A stretch of 64,000 nt of DNA from Bradyrhizobium erythrophlei (GCF_900129425.1 NZ_LT670817.1:744001-808000), one strand, 5' to 3'. Counted from the first letter of the stretch, positions 36,178 through 44,895 are shown. Numbers and translations are program-made. The notes: generated by a model from the sequence alone, not told the origin.

Positions 36178-37374
36178 ATGACGGGGCAGGCTGGCATCAT
36201 GACCGAGGACGTGGCGAAAGCCGCAGCAGAGGCGGATTCGGCCAAACCCGAACCGCAGGCAGCCGCGGCAGACATTCCGCTGCTGCGCATCGAGGCGGTG
36301 GTGAAAAAGTTCGGCGGTTTCCGGGCGGTGGACGGTCTCTCGCTCGACATCAGGGCCGGAGAATTCTTTGCTCTCCTTGGTCCGAGCGGATGCGGCAAGA
36401 CCACGCTGTTGAGGATGCTGGCCGGTTTCGAGACGCCGGACGAGGGCCGCATCCTGCTCGACGGCAAGGACATCGCGCGGATTCTGCCCCACCAGCGTCC
36501 GGTCAACATGATGTTCCAGAACTATGCGCTGTTTCCCCATCTCACCGTGCGCGACAATATCGCCTTCGGATTGAAGCGCGCCGGCATGTCGCGTTCCAAG
36601 ATCGATGACCGCGTCGCCGAGATGGTCGCGCTGGTCAAGCTCGAGGGTCTCGAGAAACGCAAGCCTGATCAGATATCCGGCGGCCAGAAGCAGCGCGTGG
36701 CGCTGGCGCGCTCGCTGGCGCGCCGCCCGCGGGTGCTGTTGCTCGACGAACCCCTGGCCGCGCTCGACAAGAAGCTGCGCGAAAGCACCCAGCTCGAATT
36801 GATGGAACTGCAGCGGCGGCTCGGCATGACCTTCATCATCGTCACCCACGACCAGGAAGAGGCGATGACGGTGGCGGGACGGATCGGCGTGATGGATTCG
36901 GGGCGTCTCGAACAGGTCGCGACGCCCCGCGAGCTTTACGAGGCGCCGGCTTCGCGCTGGATCGCCGAGTTCGTCGGCGAGATCAACATGTTCGAAGGAC
37001 AGGTTGAATCGAACGAGGCCCATCGTCTGTCGATCTCGACGCGAGCCGCCGGAACGATCGTCGCCGCGGAGCCGCGCCAACCAGTCACGAAAACAAACGT
37101 CTGCGTCGCGATCCGGCCCGAGAAAATAAAACTGTCGCGCCGCGGCCCGGTGTCGGACGCGGTCAATGCGCACGCGATCAACCGGCTCGAAGGCGTCGTG
37201 ACCGACGTCAGTTATCTCGGCGGCGTCACCAGCTACAAGGTCAAGCTCGACAGCGGCGCGGTGTTGCGTTCGTCGATGGCCAACACCACGCGGCTCGACA
37301 TCGATGCCTACAGCGCAAGCCAGCGCGTGGTGGCCTGGTTCACCCCCGACGATTGCGTGGTGCTGGAGCAATGA
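36178..37374 (+). CDS. potG: Polyamine-type ABC transporter ATPase (PotG-like)
   Basis: This is a 398-residue ATPase of the spermidine/putrescine importer class. It has Walker A GPSGCGKT, the Q-loop MMFQNYALFPH, the signature ISGGQKQR, Walker B LLLDEPLAALD and the H-loop VTHDQEEAM. A TOBE domain occupies the last 100 residues and ends in DDCVVLE, as in E. coli PotG. A 35-residue Ala-rich N-terminal extension is unusual; ATG 36199 would shorten it. The stop overlaps the start of the first permease (ATGA). The binding protein PotF, expected in this operon, is missing. Confidence 0.9.
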   Translation: MTGQAGIMTEDVAKAAAEADSAKPEPQAAAADIPLLRIEAVVKKFGGFRAVDGLSLDIRAGEFFALLGPSGCGKTTLLRMLAGFETPDEGRILLDGKDIARILPHQRPVNMMFQNYALFPHLTVRDNIAFGLKRAGMSRSKIDDRVAEMVALVKLEGLEKRKPDQISGGQKQRVALARSLARRPRVLLLDEPLAALDKKLRESTQLELMELQRRLGMTFIIVTHDQEEAMTVAGRIGVMDSGRLEQVATPRELYEAPASRWIAEFVGEINMFEGQVESNEAHRLSISTRAAGTIVAAEPRQPVTKTNVCVAIRPEKIKLSRRGPVSDAVNAHAINRLEGVVTDVSYLGGVTSYKVKLDSGAVLRSSMANTTRLDIDAYSASQRVVAWFTPDDCVVLEQ

Positions 37375-38285
37375 GCGCGCGGAATATCTTCGCCCGCCCC
37401 GCGCGCATCGCCGCGATCGCGCCCTATTTCTGGATGGCGCTGTTTTTCCTGGTGCCGTTCGGCTTCGTGCTGAAGATCAGCCTGTCGCAGACCGCGATCG
37501 CCCAGCCGCCCTATGTCCCGGTGTTCGACCTGACGCAAGGCGCTGCGGCGATCAAGGCGGCGTACGCGGCGCTGTCGCTGGATAATTTCAGGCTGCTGGT
37601 CTCCGACGATCTCTATGTGCTGTCCTATCTGCGCAGCCTCGTTGTTGCGGTGATCTCGACCTCGATCCTGCTGGTGATCGGCTATCCCATCGCCTACGGC
37701 ATGGCGCGGCTGCCGCAGCGCTGGCAGGGCGTGGCGATGATGCTGGTGATCGTTCCGTTCTGGACCTCGTTCCTGATCCGGATCTATGCCTGGATCAACG
37801 TCCTGCAGCACGATGGCCTGCTCAATAAAATTCTGCTCGCGCTGCATCTGGTATCCGCGCCGGTGGTGTGGCTCTCGACCGACAGCGCGATGTATCTCGG
37901 CATCGTCTATTCCTATTTGCCGTTCATGATCCTGCCGCTCTATGCGACGCTGGCCAAAATGGACCCGGCGCTGCTGGAGGCGGCAAGCGATCTCGGAAGC
38001 TCGCCGCGGCAGGCGTTCTGGCTGGTGACGTTTCCGCTGTCGCTGCCGGGCGTCGCCGCCGGCGTGTTGCTGTGCTTCATTCCGATCGTCGGGGAGTTCG
38101 TGATTCCCGATTTGCTGGCCGGTTCCGATTCGATGATGATCGGCCAGACCCTGTGGCTGGAATTCTTCACCAACAAGGACTGGCCGGTGGCCTCCGCCGT
38201 CGCGGTGGTGTTGCTGCTGCTGCTGGTGGCGCCGCTGGTGTTGTACGACCGGCTGCAGCGCCGCCAGCTCGAAGGTGTTCGATGA
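37371..38285 (+). CDS. potH: Polyamine-type ABC transporter permease (PotH-like)
   Basis: This inner-membrane permease has 304 residues and six or more helices. YFWMALFFLVPFGFVLKISL opens the first helix, YPIAYGMARLPQRW the second, and the EAA-type loop reads EAASDLGSSPRQAFWLVTFP. GGAG precedes ATG 37371, which overlaps the potG stop by four bases. An in-frame TTG at 37353 is less likely. It pairs with PotI to form the channel. The next gene begins 214 bases on, behind a repeat element. Confidence 0.9.
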   Translation: MSARNIFARPARIAAIAPYFWMALFFLVPFGFVLKISLSQTAIAQPPYVPVFDLTQGAAAIKAAYAALSLDNFRLLVSDDLYVLSYLRSLVVAVISTSILLVIGYPIAYGMARLPQRWQGVAMMLVIVPFWTSFLIRIYAWINVLQHDGLLNKILLALHLVSAPVVWLSTDSAMYLGIVYSYLPFMILPLYATLAKMDPALLEAASDLGSSPRQAFWLVTFPLSLPGVAAGVLLCFIPIVGEFVIPDLLAGSDSMMIGQTLWLEFFTNKDWPVASAVAVVLLLLLVAPLVLYDRLQRRQLEGVR

Positions 38286-38308
38286 ACGTGCTGCCGCTGC
38301 GTTTGCTT

Positions 38309-38430
38309 CACCTCTCCCAAGGGGAGAGGTCGGATCGCATCGACAGATGCGATCCGGGTGAGGGGCTGAGCCCCATCGATGGACCGTACCCCCTCACCCC
38401 AACCCTCTCCCCATGGGAGAGGGGGTCTAC
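38309..38430. repeat. Dispersed palindromic repeat between potH and potI
   Basis: CACCTCTCCCAAGGGGAGAGG at the left and CCCTCTCCCCATGGGAGAGGG at the right flank GATCGCATCGACAGATGCGATC, a further hairpin. The same design with different loops is at 42144-42292 and, in a diverged form, at 47098-47260. It interrupts an operon and would be transcribed. Confidence 0.85.
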
Positions 38431-38499
38431 CGAGGTCGCAGGGATCGTCTTCTCCTTCAACGGTCAACTGAATCGCTCTGGGTCGGGCTGGAGACGACA

Positions 38500-39312
38500 A
38501 TGAGTCGGTCGAGCAAATTGTCCCGCTTCAATGTCGCCTCGCTCGGACTAGGGCTGGCGTTTCTCTATCTGCCGATCGTGATCCTCGTGATCTATTCGTT
38601 CAACGCCTCGCGGCTGGTTACGGTGTGGGGCGGCTGGTCGCTGCGCTGGTACTTTGAATTCTTCCATGACCGCGCCATGGTCGAGGCGGCCCTGATGAGT
38701 CTCCGGGTGGCGGCGGCTTCCGCCACGCTGGCGACGCTGCTCGGCACGCTGGCCGCGGTGGCGCTGTCGCGCGGCCAGCGCTTCAAGGGCCGCGCGCTGT
38801 TTTCCGGCATGTTGTATGCGCCGCTGGTGATGCCCGAAGTCATCACCGGACTGTCGCTGCTATTGCTGTTCGTGGCGCTGGACGCCGAGCGCGGCTTCTG
38901 GACCGTCACCATTGCGCACACCACGCTGACGATGTGCTTCGTGGCCGTGGTGGTGCAATCGCGGCTCGGCTCGCTCGATCGTAGCCTGGAGGAGGCGGCG
39001 ATGGATCTCGGCTGCGATCCGGTGCGCGCGTTCGTTGCGGTGACGCTGCCGCTGATCGCGCCTGCGATCGCCGCGGGCTGGATGCTGGCGTTCACGCTGT
39101 CGCTGGACGATCTCGTGATCGCGACCTTCACCACCGGCCCGGGTTCGGAAACGTTGCCGATCCGGATATATTCGGAAGTCAAGCTCGGCGTGAATCCCGA
39201 GATCAACGCCATCTGCACGCTGGTGATCGGATTGATCGCGGCCGTCATCGTCGTCGCCTCGCTGGTTTCGAAGCTGACGAGCGGGCGGGGCGAGAGCGCG
39301 GCGCCGCTGTAG
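38500..39312 (+). CDS. potI: Polyamine-type ABC transporter permease (PotI-like)
   Basis: This second permease of the potGHI set has 270 residues and six helices. LGLAFLYLPIVILVIYSFNAS is the first helix and LEEAAMDLGCDPVRAFVAVT the cytoplasmic EAA loop that docks on PotG. LAFTLSLDDLVIATFTTGPG is typical of PotI/PotC. ATG 38500 has GGAGACGAC before it; the open frame upstream runs through the repeat. Its 3' end overlaps the convergent membrane protein gene by 68 bases. Confidence 0.9.
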   Translation: MSRSSKLSRFNVASLGLGLAFLYLPIVILVIYSFNASRLVTVWGGWSLRWYFEFFHDRAMVEAALMSLRVAAASATLATLLGTLAAVALSRGQRFKGRALFSGMLYAPLVMPEVITGLSLLLLFVALDAERGFWTVTIAHTTLTMCFVAVVVQSRLGSLDRSLEEAAMDLGCDPVRAFVAVTLPLIAPAIAAGWMLAFTLSLDDLVIATFTTGPGSETLPIRIYSEVKLGVNPEINAICTLVIGLIAAVIVVASLVSKLTSGRGESAAPL

Positions 39313-40246
39313 CCGTTCCGGCCACGGCGGTCCCGCGCAGCAGGCTTTGGCCGGCGGTGGCGCCGAGTTGCCGCAGCGCCAGGCTGTTGAGCGGAAACTC
39401 CAGCAGGATATGGACCAGGCTGAGCGCCAGCAGGAAGGTGAAGCCGAACGCGTAGTCGTAGAAATAAAGCGCGGTGGATGCGGCGCTCGCTGCGATCACC
39501 AGCACCAGCCGCGCCCGGGGAATGTCGGCCCAGCGGATGACGTCGGCTTTGATGAACCAGTTCAGGTAGTGGTAAGTGTAGAGGAAGGCGAGCAGGCTGG
39601 TGAGCCGGGTGTCGAGCTTGATGCCGGGAATCCCGAACAGCCGGCCCAGCGCAGGGCCGACATTGCCGAAATAGTCTTGCCCCACGGTGGCGAGGCTCGC
39701 GATCCGCACCTCCGCCGTTGGCGGCGCCAGCAGGATGACGGCGATGGCGACGAGGTAAAGCACGATCAGCAACGCCTGCACCCGGCTTTTCGAGCGCCAG
39801 GCGCCGAGCGTCATGAACACCAGCGTGAACAGCGACACATGGACCAGCGTCGGAATCAAGATGCCGATCACGGCCAATGACGAGCCGCTCGAAGCCATGA
39901 TCGCCGCCAGCGCGATCGCGATCATGAACAACAGCGTGCCTTCGGCGGCCGAGGTGGTGGCGGCGAGCATGGCGCAGACGATCAGCGTGCTCCACATCGC
40001 CAGGCCGAACCACGAGGCGTTGTCGATCAGCGCCGCGACGACGGCGATCGCCGCCAGCGCCAGCGCGATGCCCCGGTGCGGCAGGAAATAGCTGCGGTCG
40101 TGCAGCCAGGAAATCTCGGTGAAATAATGCGCCGGGCCGAGCACCACATAGGCCAACAGCAGGAGTTCGAACGGCACCAGGTAGGCGGCGGCAAACGCCA
40201 ACAGCATCAGGCCGAGATGAACAGCGTCATTGGCTCGCATGGTCAT
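39245..40246 (-). CDS. Multipass membrane protein of unknown function with membrane-located histidines
   Basis: The family is not recognised. The 333-residue protein has nine or so hydrophobic segments. Five histidines sit in or next to membrane segments: H40 (GPAHYF), H49 (SWLHDR), H136 (PTLVHVS), H226 (YTYHYLNW) and H279 (LVHILLEF); such spacing could bind a metal, which is inference. The C-terminal 30 residues are Arg/Ser/Pro-rich and overlap the 3' end of potI on the other strand by 68 bases, so the true end may be an artefact of that overlap. It lies downstream of the carbohydrate ABC permease genes on the same strand, with opposite neighbours, so association with that transporter is possible but unproven. 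Confidence 0.75.
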   Translation of the reverse strand: MTMRANDAVHLGLMLLAFAAAYLVPFELLLLAYVVLGPAHYFTEISWLHDRSYFLPHRGIALALAAIAVVAALIDNASWFGLAMWSTLIVCAMLAATTSAAEGTLLFMIAIALAAIMASSGSSLAVIGILIPTLVHVSLFTLVFMTLGAWRSKSRVQALLIVLYLVAIAVILLAPPTAEVRIASLATVGQDYFGNVGPALGRLFGIPGIKLDTRLTSLLAFLYTYHYLNWFIKADVIRWADIPRARLVLVIAASAASTALYFYDYAFGFTFLLALSLVHILLEFPLNSLALRQLGATAGQSLLRGTAVAGTATAAPRSRPARSSASKPARRRR

Positions 40247-40337
40247 CGCCCGCCGGAATTGAGCCGTCGTCCATGCATGGGTAGCGGCGCGCGCGAAACG
40301 GGTTCAATCTCTCGCGGGTCATCTCCGGTTTGCGCCC

Positions 40338-41189
40338 TCACGACTTCACGGCGCCCGCGGTCAGGCCGCCGACCATGTAGCGCCTGAACACGTAATAGAC
40401 CGCGGCCGGGGGCAGCGCGTAGATGAAGCCGGTGGCCATCAGCAATTCCCAGGGTGAATCGTCGGCGGCGAGGAAATTGCCGAGCGCGACCGGCAGCGTG
40501 ATGTCGGTGTCCTTTGACAATAGCAGGAACGCATAGAGATATTCGTTCCAGGCCAGCAGCACGGCGTAAGTGCCGATCGCCACCAGCGACGGCATCATCA
40601 GCGGCAGATAGACCAGCCGGAACAGCTGCAGGGTGGTGGCGCCATCCATGATCGCCGCCTCGTCCAGTTCGACCGGCAGCTTGTCGGAGGCCTGCTTGAG
40701 CACCCAGATCGCGTAGGGCGAGGCGATCGTCACCATCGCCAGGATCAGCGCCCAGTGATTGTTGAGGAGCCCGTAGATGCCCATGGTGCGGTACATCGGG
40801 ACCGCGAGGAAGGCCGCCGGGATGAAGTAGGTGAACAGCGCCAGATTCATGATCAGGCGGCCGCCCTTGACGCGCAGCCGCGAGATCGAAAACGCCGCCG
40901 CGGTCGCGATCAACAGCGTCAGCGCGCCCACTGCCGCGGCGATCACGGTCGAATTCCACAGCTGCAGCCAGAAATGGCTGAGGAAATAGTGCCTCTCGCC
41001 GAACACGATCGCGAAATTGTTCAGCGTCGGATGCTCGGGCCACAGCTTGCCGGCGAAGGCGTCTTCCTTCGGCGAGATCGCGAACAGGAACATGTGGTAG
41101 ATCGGCAGCATGGTCCAGATGAAGACGGGAATGCCGATCAGCAGCAATCGCGCCTCGGTCCCGGCCTCGCGTATCGACGGCAGCTTCAT
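40338..41189 (-). CDS. Carbohydrate ABC transporter permease (MalG-like)
   Basis: This 283-residue inner-membrane permease is of the sugar-uptake type. IPVFIWTMLPIYHMFLFAIS begins the first helix. The EAA loop reads ELDEAAIMDGATTLQLFRLVYLPLM, and LLAWNEYLYAFLLL is the conserved MalG-family block. ATG 41189 overlaps the stop of the upstream permease (ATGA) and gives the family length; the open frame extends much further only as a shadow of that gene. It ends in GGLTAGAVKS, the common MalG terminus. Confidence 0.92.
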   Translation of the reverse strand: MKLPSIREAGTEARLLLIGIPVFIWTMLPIYHMFLFAISPKEDAFAGKLWPEHPTLNNFAIVFGERHYFLSHFWLQLWNSTVIAAAVGALTLLIATAAAFSISRLRVKGGRLIMNLALFTYFIPAAFLAVPMYRTMGIYGLLNNHWALILAMVTIASPYAIWVLKQASDKLPVELDEAAIMDGATTLQLFRLVYLPLMMPSLVAIGTYAVLLAWNEYLYAFLLLSKDTDITLPVALGNFLAADDSPWELLMATGFIYALPPAAVYYVFRRYMVGGLTAGAVKS

Positions 41190-42064
41190 CGCGACAACCG
41201 TTTCATCATGAAATAGACCAGCGGAAGCACCAGCGGCAGCGCGCAGACGATCGCCGCCATCGACAGATCGAGCTGGTCGAGCCGGAGGTAGCGGATGCCG
41301 AGGGTGGCAAGCACGTGGGTCAGGTCGGCGGGGCCGCCGCCGGTCAACAGGTAGACGCTGTTGAAGTCGCCGAGTGTCCAGATCATCGAGAGCAGCGTGC
41401 AGGTCAGATACAGCGTCCGCACCGAGGGCCAGGTGATGAAGCGGAATTTCTGCCACCAGCTGGCGCCGTCGACATCGGCGGCCTCGAACAGATCGCCCGG
41501 GATCGCCAGCCGACCGGTCATCAGGATCAGGGTCCAGAACGGCAGCGATTTCCAGATATGCACCAGGATCGCCATCGTCAGCGCCAGCCAGGGCTCGTTG
41601 AGCCAGTTCGGGCCGTCATCCCCCGTCAGCTTGAAGATCAGCGCATTGACCACGCCCCATTCGGGATTGAGCATGAAGCGCACCGACAGGATGGTCGGAA
41701 TCGAGGGCACCGCCCAGGGCAGGATGAACAGCACCGACAGCCATCTGATCCAGGAGCGCGACTGGATGAAGAAGCCCGACAGAAACAGCGCCACCAGCAT
41801 TTTGAAATTGATGCCGACCAGCAGGAAAAACAGCGTGTTGACCGCGGCGCGCGCGAAGACCGGGTCGTGATACAGCGTGACGTAGCTCGCCGGATGCCGC
41901 GCCAGCCACAGCCCGTAGCCGACCGGATAGAGCACGAAGAACAGGAACACGAGAAGATAGGGAACGAGCAGCACGAAGGCCCAGATCTGGGTCGTCGTCA
42001 GACGCGCCGACAACGGCCCGCGCGGGACCGTATCGCCAGGCGTCGTGAGCGTCATCGTTGCCAT
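41186..42064 (-). CDS. Carbohydrate ABC transporter permease (MalF-like)
   Basis: This 292-residue partner permease has IWAFVLLVPYLLVFLFFVLY as its first helix, SVLFILPWAVPSIPTILSVR as a conserved block, and the EAA loop LFEAADVDGASWWQKFRFITWP. It is translationally coupled to the MalG-like gene. The binding protein gene lies upstream on the same strand behind 650 bases of repeats. No ATPase gene is present in this cluster. Confidence 0.92.
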   Translation of the reverse strand: MATMTLTTPGDTVPRGPLSARLTTTQIWAFVLLVPYLLVFLFFVLYPVGYGLWLARHPASYVTLYHDPVFARAAVNTLFFLLVGINFKMLVALFLSGFFIQSRSWIRWLSVLFILPWAVPSIPTILSVRFMLNPEWGVVNALIFKLTGDDGPNWLNEPWLALTMAILVHIWKSLPFWTLILMTGRLAIPGDLFEAADVDGASWWQKFRFITWPSVRTLYLTCTLLSMIWTLGDFNSVYLLTGGGPADLTHVLATLGIRYLRLDQLDLSMAAIVCALPLVLPLVYFMMKRLSR

Positions 42065-42143
42065 GCGATGTCCCCGATATGGATGCCGGCCGTGGCTGGA
42101 GCCCTGATGGCTTTGAACTGGATCGGCGCGCGCGAGTTCGATT

Positions 42144-42292
42144 CACCTCTCCCCGCTTGCGGGGAGAGGTCGGATCGGACAGGCGATGCGAAGCATCGTC
42201 CGGTGCGATCCGGGTGAGGGGGACTATCCGCGAGTCCGACCCTGTCGAGAGTCCCCCTCACCCCGACCCTCTCCCCGCAAGCGGGGAGAGGG
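42144..42292. repeat. Dispersed palindromic repeat, second copy
   Basis: CACCTCTCCCCGCTTGCGG at the left, with a GGATCGGACAGGCGATGCG hairpin region, and CCCTCTCCCCGCAAGCGGGG at the right. Same layout as the element between potH and potI at 38309, with a different middle. Confidence 0.85.
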
Positions 42293-42391
42293 AGCAGTGA
42301 TCGATCGCCGTTGCCCATCAACCAAAATTCATCCGGCGCTTTTTCCGGTGCCGTGGCTTCATCCTTCGAGACGCATCGCTGCGCGATGCTC

Positions 42392-42455
42392 CTCATGATG
42401 AGGTCTGAAACCCTCATGGTGAGGAGCGCGGCAACGCCGCGCGTCTCGAACCATG
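42392..42455. repeat. 64-base direct repeat, copy 1
   Basis: The unit begins CTCATGATGAGGTCTGAAAC and ends GTCTCGAACCATG. Copy 2 is at 42641-42704, with one difference seen (CCGCG against CCGTG). The internal CTCATGATGAG and CTCATGGTGAGGAG are themselves near-palindromic. Confidence 0.85.
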
Positions 42456-42500
42456 TGTCCACTGGACGCGCAGCGATCATGTTTCGCCCCAGCTTCTCTT

Positions 42501-42593
42501 TCGTCGTGGCCGGGCTTCGTCCCGGCCATGACAGTCTTTCTTGCCGAGGAGCAGCAAAGACGTGGATGCCCGGCACAAGGCCGGGCATGACGC
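42501..42593. repeat. Palindromic GGCCGGGC repeat
   Basis: GTGGCCGGGCTTCGTCCCGGCCATGAC and GACGTGGATGCCCGGCACAAGGCCGGGCATGACG are two hairpins separated by 30 bases. Near copies are at 48784 (complete) and 8904 (right half). Confidence 0.85.
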
Positions 42594-42640
42594 GTTTTGC
42601 TAACAGTGCCCACTCCATTGGCTGCCTTTCAAGTCAGACT

Positions 42641-42704
42641 CTCATGATGAGGTCTGAAACCCTCATGGTGAGGAGCGCGGCAACGCCGTGCGTCTCGAAC
42701 CATG
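42641..42704. repeat. 64-base direct repeat, copy 2
   Basis: Matches copy 1 (42392-42455) base for base except for one visible change. It ends just before the binding protein stop codon at 42717. Confidence 0.85.
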
Positions 42705-42716
42705 GGGACGTCGGCA

Positions 42717-44102
42717 TCACCCCGCGACCTGCTTGATGCGGGCGATCAGTTCGTCGACGGCCTTGTCGACCGGGACCTTCTCGCTCACCACCCGGTTCAT
42801 CGCCTTGGCCCAGACGTTCTCGTTGTTGAGGATGGTGAACTTGTAGTTCCTGACGAAGTCGAACGGCGTCGTGCCGCCGGTGAACTGCGCATAGACCGCC
42901 TTGCGATGATGGTCGGCCTGCCAGAACGCGCTCTTCTGCCCGGTGAGGGTGACCGGAAACCAGCGGCCGAGCGCGCCTTCGACATAGGGCTGGAGGTTTT
43001 CGTCCTGCAGCAGGAACTTGACGAACTCCTTGGCGCGCGCCTTGTTCTTCGCGGCCTGGAAGATCACGCCGATCTTGACGTCGGAGCGGTATTTGATCGG
43101 CGATCCGTCCGGCTTGTTGGGAAAGCCCGCGGTGATGATGGTTTCCTCATAGGCCTTCTTGCCGGCGGCGCGCTGCTCCGGCGTCAGCGCCTGGTTCTGC
43201 GAATCCTCGTACCATTTCGCCGCGATCGAAATGGTGAAGTTGTGGGTCATCACCGTGGTGCGGTTGTGGAAGGCGACGTTGTTGTCGGGGTCCTTCCAGG
43301 TGGTGGACGACGGCGGCGTGCAGCCTTTCAGATAGGTGTCGGTGTAATCCCTGAGCGCGCCGATCAGGCCTTCCCGCACCTTGGGATCGTCGACCAGGAG
43401 CTTGCCGTCGTCGTCGACCAGCTTGACGTTGTAGGCGTCCATGAAGGTGTAGAACGACTGGAAGGAGTCGGTGGATTCCACGCCCATCGGCTGGCCGATG
43501 CCATAGACCCGCGTGCCGGTCGCCTTGCGGTAGGCCGGCTGCACCTTGTCGCACCAGAACGACCAGTAATCCGCCCACTTGGTCGGGATGTCGCTGACCT
43601 TGAAGCCGGCGGTCTGCAGCATGTCGCTCCAGATCTGGACGTGCATGGTCTGCTGTTTCAGCGGGAAGCCGTAATACGCCTTCTTCTTGGTCTGGTCGTT
43701 GTAGAGCGAGGCGGTCTCCAGCGTGTTCGGCGCGAACGCCGATTTCGTCGGCGCGAGAATGTCGGTGAGATCCTCGAGCTTGCCCTCGAACGCCCACTTG
43801 CCGGCGGCCTGCACGTCGTAGGAATCGGAATAGGCGACATCCGGCGGCGTTCCGGAATCCAGCGCCGCCACCGTCTTCGGAATCATGTCCTGGACCGCGT
43901 ATTGCGACAGTTCGACCTTGACCCCGGTCTTGGCCTCGAACTTGCGGATCGCTTCGTTGAGCGCGTCATCCTCGGACTTGTAGAAGCCCTTCACCCACCA
44001 CACCGTGAGTTTTTCCTGAGCCGTCGCCGGCGCTGCGGCATACAGAAGGCTAATGGCGGCGGCGACCGCAAACGCAAGCGCCCGTATTCCCCTGGGTTTC
44101 AC
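42717..44102 (-). CDS. Carbohydrate ABC transporter substrate-binding protein
   Basis: This is a periplasmic family-1 solute-binding protein of 461 residues. The signal peptide is ALAFAVAAAISLLYAAAPATA, cleaved before QEKLTVWW. FYKSEDDALNEAIRKFEAKT and SGTPPDVAYSD are typical of the family, as are the aromatic residues scattered in the cleft (WADYWSFWCDK). The start is a GTG at 44102 with AGGGAG eight bases upstream. Two permeases follow downstream; no ATPase. The ligand is presumably a sugar or sugar alcohol. Confidence 0.9.
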   Translation of the reverse strand: MKPRGIRALAFAVAAAISLLYAAAPATAQEKLTVWWVKGFYKSEDDALNEAIRKFEAKTGVKVELSQYAVQDMIPKTVAALDSGTPPDVAYSDSYDVQAAGKWAFEGKLEDLTDILAPTKSAFAPNTLETASLYNDQTKKKAYYGFPLKQQTMHVQIWSDMLQTAGFKVSDIPTKWADYWSFWCDKVQPAYRKATGTRVYGIGQPMGVESTDSFQSFYTFMDAYNVKLVDDDGKLLVDDPKVREGLIGALRDYTDTYLKGCTPPSSTTWKDPDNNVAFHNRTTVMTHNFTISIAAKWYEDSQNQALTPEQRAAGKKAYEETIITAGFPNKPDGSPIKYRSDVKIGVIFQAAKNKARAKEFVKFLLQDENLQPYVEGALGRWFPVTLTGQKSAFWQADHHRKAVYAQFTGGTTPFDFVRNYKFTILNNENVWAKAMNRVVSEKVPVDKAVDELIARIKQVAG

Positions 44103-44278
44103 GCGTATTCTCCCTGATTGCCGATTTTTTTAACCGGTCGGATAAAAGACTAGCGCATTGCCGCGATCTGTCCAGAGAAGGCGTCGCTGGAACACCGATC
44201 ACCCGCTGGAGCCTGTCATCGGCGGCGCGTCGCGCCGACCGCGGGTGATGACAGTTGGGCGAGGTAATCGATACCCCA

Positions 44279-44357
44279 CGTCATTGCGAGCGCAGCGAAG
44301 CAATCCACTCTTTCTTTGTGTTGCGGCATGGATTGCTTCGCTGCGCTCGCAATGACG
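44279..44357. repeat. Inverted repeat with GTCATTGCGAG ends
   Basis: GTCATTGCGAGCGCAGCGAAG on the left pairs with CTTCGCTGCGCTCGCAATGAC on the right, enclosing a GCAATCCA/TGGATTGC inner arm and a loop. The arms total nearly 30 bases each. Confidence 0.8.
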
Positions 44358-44895
44358 GCGAATGCGAACACACCTTCGCGATCTCGCGGCGCGATGCGCC
44401 CGAGGTTGCCAATAATCTCCGCCCTGAAAACAGAGGGCGTGGGGAATGCCGGGCGCCCGATGCACCCGCAGCCTCGTGTGCGCTATGGGTAACAAGTATG
44501 CACACGAGTATTCACAGCGAGCCACCGGAAATCACCCGACATTCCCGCACGCAATGGTTTACGGCTTATACCGTGCTCTCCCCGGTGATCGGCTTTCTTG
44601 CCACCGTCGCTTGCAAAAGATTTGCAAACTTGACACCAGCGTCGGGGTGTCAGGACCACACGTCTTCGCCGTCCGCTGCAAGCAACGCCCGTCAAGCGCG
44701 CCGCCGCGTCCACCGCATCCCGCCCCGCGTCCGTGACGTCGCGAGCCGCCCCTCTGAGTGAGACGGGACGGCGGGGATATAGAAGTGATTTGGGTCAGGC
44801 TGCAAGCGATATTTCTGAAATTCAGAAGTGAGCCAAAATGCCGCGGCGTCGCTCCGCGCCTCGCAATGACATGGTGGGTTTCGAGAGGCCGCAGC

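Larger units (their letters stand above)
42065..42716. repeat. Repeat-filled interval between binding protein and permease genes
   Basis: No gene. In order: a palindromic element (42144-42292); one copy of a 64-base unit at 42392-42455; a palindromic GGCCGGGC element at 42501-42593; and a second copy of the 64-base unit at 42641-42704. The ORFs here are low-complexity shadows. Confidence 0.8.

Noticed and set aside
44255..44761. 168-codon plus-strand frame in the interval before the AsmA gene
   Set aside because: Runs through an inverted repeat and a repeat-like block; translation lacks structure.
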